Assembly: GCA_028565635.1 (NCBI GenBank)
Contig: JAOXYB010029133.1
Coordinates: forward strand, 1-15,100
From: Phoronis ovalis
Lineage: Eukaryota; Phoronida; Phoronidae
Reading direction: 5' to 3'
Length of the DNA: 15,100 bases
Shown here piece by piece: positions 8,210 through 15,100 of the stretch. The notes beneath the pieces are model-generated. The model worked only from the letters and a program-made list of their open reading frames with translations, was not told where the DNA came from and made no database searches. The position numbers were made by a program, and so were the translations under genes. Position 1 is the first letter of the stretch, and the number at the start of each line of letters is the position of its first letter.

Positions 8210-8219
8210 TAGCAGACAT
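8202..8219 (-). promoter_or_regulatory. Five-codon upstream frame overlapping the copy A start
   Basis: An ATG at 8219 opens MSAND followed by TAA at 8202-8204. It overlaps the main ATG (8209) in another frame. Copy B has the same arrangement (MFANV, 14169-14152). If the transcript begins upstream, this could limit translation of the main frame. That is inference, since the transcription start is unknown. Confidence 0.35.
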
Positions 8220-8666
8220 TAGCGAGAACCGTCATTTCCCGTAGTAAAAAACTTATCCTGACTAATTTCATGCCTGATAGCTCACATTGTGCTATTAGAA
8301 ACCCACGGGGACCATTTATGCGCACAGTCATTTCAAAGCGGGGGGGATGCCATCAAATCATTATTAAGCAGTGTGCGTCCTTATGTAGTACACCTAACAT
8401 TAACAGGTATTTTTGTAAACACTAGCTAACAGGTAGCATGCTTACCAAGTTTCTTTTATATCTTTGCCGTATTTAATGAGTTACAGAATGTTTTATCATC
8501 ACCTCTGAACGCCATTTTTCTATCATATTTGACTGCATCGATCACATCCACTTTAAGATTAAGCCTTATACAGCAACAAATTTACATGGTCCAAATACGG
8601 ATAACAGCTTATTTTAGAAAAGCGATTTATGAAGCAATCAAACAATGGCACTTTTTTTGCTTTCAT
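8210..8666. other. Upstream region of Shisa-like copy A
   Basis: The putative 5' UTR and promoter of copy A. It is strongly similar to 14160-14610 in unit B, including a segment around 8455-8575 with few changes. No clear TATA box was recognised. Open frames here are interrupted in one copy or the other. Confidence 0.5.
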
Positions 8667-8920
8667 ATAGTTCTTCACAATTTTTCTAACAGTTTAATAT
8701 AAATCTCGCGGCAGCGAAGTTGTGTTACCAAATATCGTACTGGTGGTAATAAATATTCGACTTTATTTATTTCTCAGTCCAAATTACGTGATTTTTATTA
8801 CTATGGTGGTAAAAAAAAAAACAACAAGTGTGAGCAAAACCTGCCAGTATGAAATTGGGTAACACAACTTCACTGCAGCGAGATTTATATTAAACTGTTA
8901 GTAAAATTGGGAGGAACTAT
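8667..8920. mobile_element. MITE-like element with long terminal inverted repeats
   Basis: The left arm (8667-8733) and the reverse complement of the right arm (8854-8920) match over about 65 bases with roughly six differences. The shared core includes ctaacagtttaatataaa and gaagttgtgttacc. The loop of about 120 nt has no coding frame. The element is absent from the matching place in unit B (after about 14605), so it was inserted after the duplication or lost from B. Sequence to its right (8921-9110) also does not match unit B, so the exact ends and any target duplication are uncertain. Confidence 0.75.
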
Positions 8921-10218
8921 GCCAAATGCGAAGATAATTGGTTGGGATCGTTGTATTTGTAACTGTATGCCATGCGTGTACATGTAGATGAGAGCTGTGA
9001 TTAAGGACTGATCATGGGAGGATTTCATTATATTTCTTTATTTGAAATATGCAAAGAAACGAGTAAACTTCCATCAAAAAGTTTGTAGAAAAATATAAGT
9101 GATACGTCTTAACCGCAATTTAAAATAGTTATTCAGGATTCAACGACTTTTACGAACTTTGGTTGGAAAAATTGAAAAAATAACATCTCACTACATAAAT
9201 GAATTTGTATTTATTTTATTAACAGTGTCACGTGATATACCATAACAAACATATAACAACATCATATGGTATCAAGTCGTATTGGGCTTATAGGACACAA
9301 CAGACTTGAATTAATTTACACATTTATTTTCAACACCTGTGTAAGTGTTTTTGGAATTCTTTCATCACCTAACTTATTTTACACATAGTAACATAACAAT
9401 TGTTTCAAACCTAAAACAAAGTACACATATAGCAACAACATAAAAGTTTACCAATAAACAGTTAAAAGATTTCAAACGTATTTTATTCCCTGACCTGAAA
9501 CACCTGAGAGACATAATTGGTTGTCAAACGTGAACACTTAATGGCTTTCATTTGTATTTGAAAACTTATAAGTGTTGTAACATTACCGCATTGCTTTCTT
9601 TTCAATGCCTATCTATCGCACTTAAAAGTAAAGTGGGACTCATAAAGTGGAACTACTATGATATAGAATGCACTTTTCTTTTTAGTGCTAAATCTTCTTT
9701 GGAATGGAAACACTTAAAAAAATACAAAAAATAAATGGAAAATTATATTTTTAAGCGTCTTTTCTTTGTTTTACCTCATTTTACAGACACGATATTTACT
9801 AATTTCGGATAAATATAAAGGTGAACATCGTATCGAGATATTGGAGTAATTAATATATGAATATTACGAGTCACGGAACCCAGATAGCCACTAACATTCA
9901 ATATATGTTTTTATGGCAACAAAAAGGATAAACAGTGTGTTTGCTCCAAACGCCATTCTCGATATTTGCATGTATGCCAATATAACTATCCAACGATAAT
10001 ATCTACACAAATGCTCAGTTGATAGACTTTACAAAAGTAAAAAAACTTTACAAAATGAATGCATTGTTTAATTCTATGTTTTAAAATATGTAAATAATAG
10101 GAAATATAATATATTATATAGCTGTAGAGTTAAATAAACGTTATCAAGTTTCCTGAGTTACAAAAGTATCACCATACGTTTTAATACAATCTATACATCA
10201 TCACTATTTACTCTAATA
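8921..10218. other. Spacer between the two Shisa-like genes
   Basis: AT-rich DNA without a supportable gene. Up to about 9252 it is the end of unit A, and from about 10051 it is the 3' flank of copy B. The middle, 9253-10050, is unique in this window. An open frame of 60 codons at 9552-9734 has no recognisable similarity and is probably chance. Confidence 0.6.
10067..10072 (-). terminator. Candidate polyadenylation signal, copy B
   Basis: ATTAAA about 147 nt past the copy B stop, at the position matching 3880-3885. Position is the only support. Confidence 0.3.
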
Positions 10219-10586
10219 TCATAGGTATAACATTCCATATGTATTAAGCTCGCCGTAAGATGGAGGTGGAGGTGTGGGCGTGGCTTCTCGTTGATTTACA
10301 TCACTCGTGTCTCCTACTGGTTGATTAAATGTATTATTGTCATATTGGTAGGCGGTTTCATAGGGTGGCGGTGCCATAACTTGATAATGTTCACCTGAAT
10401 AAGTAAACGGCGAAGACGCGTTATTTGTTGCTGTAGGAGACACTGGAGTTGTCACCTGCGGGTTCATTTCTAAATAACTAGAACTAGTTCCTGGCATATC
10501 TTGTTGTTGATTAGTACCATAATATAGTTGCTGGGTAGTAGGACTATCAGTAGACACAACGGGTTGTGAAATACCTTGAAGAGATC
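10219..10586 (-). CDS. Shisa-like copy B, exon 5 (cytoplasmic tail)
   Basis: The acceptor tttgctctttcag ends at 10587 and the TGA stop is at 10219-10221. The tail contains MAPPPYETAY and PPPPSYGEL, both PPxY motifs. After YGEL the sequence leaves the copy A alignment because of about 70 nt of extra DNA, giving the end NTYGMLYL. The copy A-like last codons survive as untranslated sequence near 10145-10175. Confidence 0.91.
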
Positions 10587-13500
10587 CTGAAAGAGCAAAG
10601 CTAGACTATTATAAATGATTATGTAACTACAGCAGATACAGGACAGCGGAATTGCAGGCAACATACCAACACGCCTTGAAGATGAAGCACGTGGAGGGAA
10701 CTTGACAAAAAACTAGGTGGGAAATGAGGCCTCAGATAGAAAACCACAACCGACGGTATAGCTTGCTTTCAAGAAATATACCACATCCTATGGTAAAAAG
10801 TTGATTGAAGTGTGCACCTCATAGAAAAAAATTCTAACTGGAATTATTTGTTCGTTGCCGAATTTATTATGGAAAATATCAATGGAAAAAGATATCAAAA
10901 ATACACTATAGCATTAATTATTCATTGAAAAAGATACCTCATGGTTAAAAAAGTAAACATAAAACATATGCCATTGTAAACATTTTGGCTGAAAAAAATG
11001 GGGCCCATGGAGTGCATGGCACTTTGAGTACGAGTGCTCCATGAGATACAGGCATATTAACATTACTATGTAAGCGGTTACATTTGTAACATTTAATACA
11101 TTTTAAATTAAGATAAAGGTGCACTTACAGGAGACCATGTTAATAAAATAAAATGCATTGTTGTTTATAATCTCTGCAGGAATTAATTGTAATTACATTT
11201 GATAATATGCTTGCAAGTTGATACACTATTTGATATTGACAACACGATTGCAAGTTAATTCACTATTTAACAAAATGCTCCAAGAATTCCGCGTTTTGTG
11301 AATGAACCATCTGACAGTTCTCCTGAGCTCGCGACATCGTGCATAAAATGCAGAATTCCGAAAACTTTTTGCGACCGGTGCCTCAGGTCAGGGCATGCAA
11401 TTAGTGTTTTCACATTTCTAAAGCATAGTATCAGTACGTTTAATACTCACGTGTTACATTTCCAGTTGTTCTTTTAGCTCTACGATACGCAAAATAACAC
11501 ACTACACACACCACAATTATAGTAACCAAAATCCAAATCACAATATTAGCAATACTACAAAAAAACATGTACGGTAAAGAGAATTGATCAGTTCTTCAAT
11601 AAGTAATTTGAGTCATCAAATCGATTCCATGATTTTGATATATCGTACCTTGAGCTTGATCTCGTGCTTGTGTATTGAAAGCATATAAGTTAACAAAATA
11701 GCAAAGAACAGAGAACATGTATGATCGTGATGGCTCAACATGATTTTTTCCTAAATGTACATTTTTGCAATTAGGTATATATTGATATTGTTATTGATAC
11801 TGAAACATACACTCTATTGAAGCAGTATAATCACTTAAGAGTACTTACAGTCCACCAGGTAATCCCGGTGATGGCGTAGGCCAGCTGTTCCAAGATGACC
11901 AGCTGTTCCAAGATGACCAATTGTTCCATGATGACCAGTTTGACCAACTGTTCCAGGATGACCAACTTCTTTGATTTCTTTCCCCCGGTGTCTCTCTTTT
12001 GATCAGACGTTCAGAAAGTCCGTGTTGATCTGTACCTTGCAGTTTGCTAGGGTCTTCATCACTATCTATTCTATATCTTAAAGATAATAATGATTGGTTG
12101 TAGACAGAAATAAATATTGAACTGCTATATAATTCCACTACCTGGTGAACGATTGCCATCCAGATGCATGTTTATCGCTGGAAGTTTTAAAACTAATAAC
12201 GGTAGTTTATGACAATAAACAATAACAGAGACACATCTATTTCTGTAGTCTAAGGGTATGATTCTTGGTCTAATATTATGTTGAGAGAGTCCTGAATGTC
12301 ATGCCATTTTCAGTGATAAAATGCTACTCCAAATAATATAAAATATCGAGTACTTACCTTATGACTTGTGGCGTTCCATTAAATATTATATGTCGTGGTT
12401 TATATTTCAATTTTTCATCACTGCAACAGAATTTGTTGTCACGTGCTCCACAACAGAATTCTGTGCAGGAGAATGAATCATGTGCTAAACCATTACCATC
12501 TGTATAGCCACTACAAAATCCGGTTTTAACTGCTTGGACAAAGAGTACAGTAACTGAAAGGGAAAAATGAGTCATGATAGGAATAAATATTAGTTTAGGT
12601 AATTATATAAATAAATAGGAACCCATTAAGGAATAGTGATAACATGGCAGATTTGTTCATACTTTAATGTTTCAATGATACAAATTAAAATGTATACGTA
12701 TTAAAATCAATAGCTCTTGATATTTAAATATGATATAAAAATCTACGATACATTTCTTTCTTTTTAATAGTATTCGATTTAGCTAATTTTTAAAATCTCT
12801 GTTCGTTAGAACTGTGTACAATAGTTTTCACGGTATACAATTTTCAACAGATCTAACAAAAGAGAGTTTAAATTTAACAAATTCAAATAACAGATATTAC
12901 AAGGTCAGCTGCCATATTTCTGGTCTCCCTGAACATAAATCACATGATTTATGCGACATACGTGTCATATCGCATACAGGTATTCAAATAATAAGGTCAC
13001 TGACATACTGTAATAAATTGGGGCGGACGAAACCAAGCCACTGACATCCGGGTCATCAAGTACAGGCCTGTTTCTTGTAATACACATATTCATCAAAATC
13101 TAATTGTCTGAGTGTATATCACTTCAGATTAAATGTGAACAGAAAGGAAACAAACAATATGTAAATACAACTATTAAAACAAAAATAACACACAGTTATG
13201 TTACCAGAATATTTTGGATAAATAATCACCTCACCATATCATTAAAAAACAATTCTTTCTTCAATGTTAATGTAGACAGAGAAAATATATCTTCTTATCT
13301 CTCAGGAATGAGATCAACTGTAATAATAGCATTATCAGTGTGCAATAGGCCCCGGGACATTAGGTACATTTAACACTAAGACTACTGGGCATGTTAGCGA
13401 TTCTGATGTTGTACTGTGCACGTACTCCTCTAAAAAAAACGAATACTTACTTATTATAAAAGATATCAGAGTTCCTGCACATTTTCTTAACATACCAGTT

Positions 13501-14159
13501 GTGTTTTAAGCTTTGAGTAGATTATAATGGCAAATCCAGTTCAAGTGACCTTAAAAAATGAGGATTGTCGTATTACGAAACTTTCATATATCTGTTTACA
13601 ACTAATACGTACGTCACATCCTGCGCGCTAAAAATAGAAAGTGACGGGTGAATGAAGCATGCCACATACGAGAGTTCAAAAGGTAACAATAGATATTGAT
13701 GTTATAGATGAGTAGGTGTGTTTACCTTATTTCCCTGTCCATATGTACAGAAGACGAGTGGAGAGGTCAAATCGCACCTAGTCAAACTGTCAAATCAGAA
13801 GATAATATGGTTTGTTTTTTTTACACAATGATTTGCCTCAGCAAGCGGTACTATTAAAATGTTTTACTTTTAAAATATTTAGGGTAGCACACCTGTTAGT
13901 TACATCGCGTCCAATCAAATGAAGAATCGGTGAACTTCGAGATTAAATAAAAGTATCGCCAAATCTACAAATCTTTCGGAGAACCTAAGATTGTTAACCT
14001 CAACTTCTCTAAATTACAAATTCATTCAATTTACATCAGCATGACCGATTAATTAAAAAGATATACCTTATTGTTTACAAACCTGTCCGCGACACCTAGC
14101 GAGAAACACTGAAATAGACCGAGCTCAAGAATCCTAGATCCACCCTGGTGCTTAGACAT
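10219..14159 (-). CDS. Shisa/CYYR1-like single-pass membrane protein with Trp-repeat ectodomain, copy B
   Basis: The tandem paralogue of copy A. Five exons (14096-14159, 12358-12553, 11849-12076, 11451-11554, 10219-10586) join into 319 residues. The architecture is the same: signal peptide; six Cys at 35, 51, 55, 56, 64, 65; sequon N80; linker with RNQR at 120-123; Trp tract 125-152 (10 Trp); membrane span about 164-185 followed by YRRAKR; tail with PPPY at 270-273 and PPSY at 305-308. It differs from copy A in a shorter Trp tract, a weakened furin-like site, a membrane exon two codons shorter, a Glu inside the signal-peptide core (ILELGLF) and a new C-terminus (YGMLYL). All exons are open and all splice sites present, so it looks functional, except that the exon-1 donor matters for frame. 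Role as for copy A: transmembrane adaptor, inferred from the family. Confidence 0.84.
10587..11450 (-). other. Shisa-like copy B, intron 4
   Basis: An 864-nt GT-AG intron matching 4323-5110. It holds a small tandem duplication at about 11212-11272 (ttgcaagtt(g/a)at...cactattt twice), where copy A has a single version. Confidence 0.8.
11451..11554 (-). CDS. Shisa-like copy B, exon 4 (membrane span)
   Basis: The acceptor tttttttgtag ends at 11555 and the donor GTGAGT starts at 11450 (104 nt). It encodes IANIVIWILVTIIVVCVVCY, then FAYRRAKRTTGNVT. The span is two codons shorter than in copy A and more divergent than the other exons, while the hydrophobic character and basic stop-transfer stretch are kept. 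Confidence 0.89.
11849..12076 (-). CDS. Shisa-like copy B, exon 3 (linker and short Trp tract)
   Basis: The acceptor ctttaag ends at 12077 and the donor GTAAGT starts at 11848 (228 nt, 93 fewer than copy A, exactly 31 codons). The linker is YRIDSDEDPSK to GERNQRS, followed by a 28-residue tract with 10 Trp at every third position, then PTPSPGLPGG. RNQR meets only the minimal RxxR rule. Confidence 0.88.
11881..11964 (-). repeat. 18-bp coding minisatellite, copy B
   Basis: A shorter array of the same unit as 5555-5731, of about 4.7 units or 28 codons with 10 Trp and no Lys break. The WSNWSSWNNWSS order is a mixture of unit variants also present in copy A, as expected from slippage or unequal exchange. 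Confidence 0.95.
12358..12553 (-). CDS. Shisa-like copy B, exon 2 (Cys domain)
   Basis: The same acceptor (tttttccctttcag), donor (GTAAGT), length and phases as copy A. All six Cys, FCSGYTDGNG, FCCGARDNKFCCSD and the NGT sequon are unchanged. Protein changes fall only at spacer positions (A to V, S to T, E to G, R-Q to T-E). Selection on the core is likely. Confidence 0.92.
12554..14095 (-). other. Shisa-like copy B, intron 1
   Basis: A long intron of about 1.54 kb matching 6304-8145. It lacks about 130 nt and the foldback arms seen in copy A. The conserved block at about 13490-13640 is present. Open frames at 12814-13044 and 13104-13373 are interrupted in copy A and not supported as genes. 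Confidence 0.7.
14096..14159 (-). CDS. Shisa-like copy B, exon 1 (start and signal peptide)
   Basis: The ATG at 14159 encodes MSKHQGGSR, then ILELGLFQCFSL. The donor CTAG|GTGTCG (exon end 14096) leaves phase 1 and fits exon 2. The other donor, ACAG|GTTTGT (exon end 14083), lies after a 4-base insertion relative to copy A and would leave phase 2, breaking the frame into exon 2. The Glu in the hydrophobic core may weaken the signal peptide. Confidence 0.6.
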
Positions 14160-15100
14160 TAGCAAACATTAGCGAGAACCGTTATTTCTCGTAGTAAAAA
14201 AACTTATCCTGACTAATCCCATGCCTGATTGCTCACATTGTGCTATTAGAAATCCACGGGGCCAGGACCATTTTTGTGCATAGTAATTTAGCTATGCGGG
14301 AGTGGTCATCAAAGCACGATTGAGCAGCATGCGTCCTTATGTAGTACACCTAAAATTAACAGGTATTTTTTGTAAACAATACCTAACAGGTAACATGCTT
14401 ACCAAGTTCTTTTTTATCGTTGTCGTATTTAATGAGTTACAGAATGTTTTATCATCACCTCTGAACAGCATTTTTCTATCATATGTGACTGCATCGATCA
14501 CATCCACTTTAAGATTACGCCATATACAACAACACATTTACATGGTCCAAATACGGATAAAAGCTTATTTCAGAAAAGCGATTTATGAAGTAATGAAACA
14601 AAAGTCGAAAATGGTGGTCTAGATATCTCAAGAAAACAATGGAAAATACAAGGGTCACGAAGGCTTGGAATGCATATAATGGATTTTTTACACCTTTGTC
14701 ACGTATCTGTACCAACAGCCCCACCTATCTGATAATCATACAAATATATAAAACAAAAACTATTAATAAATAAGAAATAAATAGCCACTAATTCTATCCC
14801 AGGCCGAGTCTTAAACCGCGTGTGTAAAACATTGTGAAAAAATGAAAAAACAACAACATCTTACTACTTGAAGTTAACTTATTAACAGTGCCATGTGTTA
14901 TACCACAATAAACATGTATTGGCATTAGATAGCCAATAGCAACCATCGTCTGAAAATAGATCTTGGACGCGTATTAATATTTCTTGTTTCTCTTTCTTTT
15001 TGTTTTTGACCCTGGGCAGCTACATGAACATTTCCATTTGAAAGTGGCTTTAATTTCGCACAAAGTGAGAGAAATCACAATTTAAAATTGTTATTTTTTA
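14160..15100. other. Upstream region of Shisa-like copy B and end of window
   Basis: The putative 5' region of copy B. It is similar to unit A up to about 14605 and again around 14840-14917, without the MITE-like element. An open frame at 14302-14622 (+) is broken in unit A and is taken as chance. A pyrimidine-rich stretch ending in gggcag near 15020 resembles an acceptor, but what follows does not look like RCC1. Confidence 0.5.

Larger units (their letters stand above)
3862..9252. repeat. Tandem duplication unit A
   Basis: This unit aligns almost end to end with 10051-14917 in the same orientation, covering a whole gene plus its flanks. The left edge is near the shared gtttaattct(g/a)tgtttta motif at 3879. 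The right edge is near the shared attaacagtg(t/c)ca motif at 9219. Identity is very high in exon 2 and lower in introns. Copy-specific indels include 6340-6480, 6650-6775 and 8640-9110, present here and absent or different in unit B. I placed the edges by eye, so they may be off by tens of bases. Confidence 0.9.
10051..14917. repeat. Tandem duplication unit B
   Basis: The second, head-to-tail unit, matching 3862-9252. It is shorter because it lacks the inverted-repeat insertion upstream of the gene, most of the foldback arms in intron 1, about 130 nt near the start of intron 1, and 93 nt of coding repeat. It has gained a small tandem repeat at about 11212-11272 and about 70 nt around the stop codon. 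Confidence 0.9.

Noticed and set aside
9552-9734. 60-codon plus-strand frame in the spacer
   Set aside because: AT-rich unique sequence without similarity, motif or signal; consistent with chance.
12814-13373. Two plus-strand frames in intron 1 of copy B
   Set aside because: Both are interrupted in copy A and lie within an intron bounded by supported exons.
14302-14622. 106-codon plus-strand open frame upstream of copy B
   Set aside because: The unit A counterpart contains stops and shifts, and no domain is recognisable. The minus-strand frame at 14337-14537 shows only replacement changes between copies and loses its ATG in A.
14990-15060. Pyrimidine tract plus cag as acceptor of the missing RCC1 exon
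   Set aside because: The sequence that follows does not encode anything like the last RCC1 blade.

Overview
The window looks like nuclear DNA of a metazoan. It is AT-rich and has short exons with GT-AG introns, intronic repeats and small non-autonomous inverted-repeat elements. Families of Shisa/CYYR1-like cysteine-rich membrane proteins are typical of lophotrochozoans, so a bivalve or other mollusc is my best guess; that assignment is inference. No bacterial, viral or RNA gene is visible.

Region 1 (1-3057, + strand) is the middle of an RCC1 gene, the chromatin-bound guanine nucleotide exchange factor for Ran. Five consecutive exons (418-616, 1345-1542, 1936-2094, 2663-2779, 2902-3057) encode about 276 codons, matching roughly residues 88 to 365 of the human protein. 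The N-terminal exons lie upstream of the window. The last blade is found nowhere in the 12 kb downstream.

Region 2 (about 3862-9252 and 10051-14917, - strand) is a head-to-tail tandem duplication. Each unit carries one intact five-exon gene that I could join across splice sites with matching phases. Both products have the same order: signal peptide, six-cysteine Shisa-type domain, acidic/basic linker with a furin-like site, an unusual tract with Trp at every third residue, one membrane span, and a cytoplasmic tail with two PPxY motifs. Copy A (3943-8209) would be 356 residues and copy B (10219-14159) 319. They differ in Trp-tract length (20 against 10 Trp), the furin-like site, exon-1 sequence and the last residues (ETII against MLYL).

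The units are interrupted by copy-specific insertions: an inverted-repeat element upstream of copy A (8667-8920), a foldback in its intron 1 (6730-6951), and small indels. If the RCC1 last exon lies beyond the window, both Shisa-like genes sit antisense inside the final RCC1 intron. The strongest candidate for something undescribed is the Shisa-like protein with an extracellular (Trp-x-x)n tract, a run of overlapping WxxW C-mannosylation motifs whose length changes between tandem paralogues.
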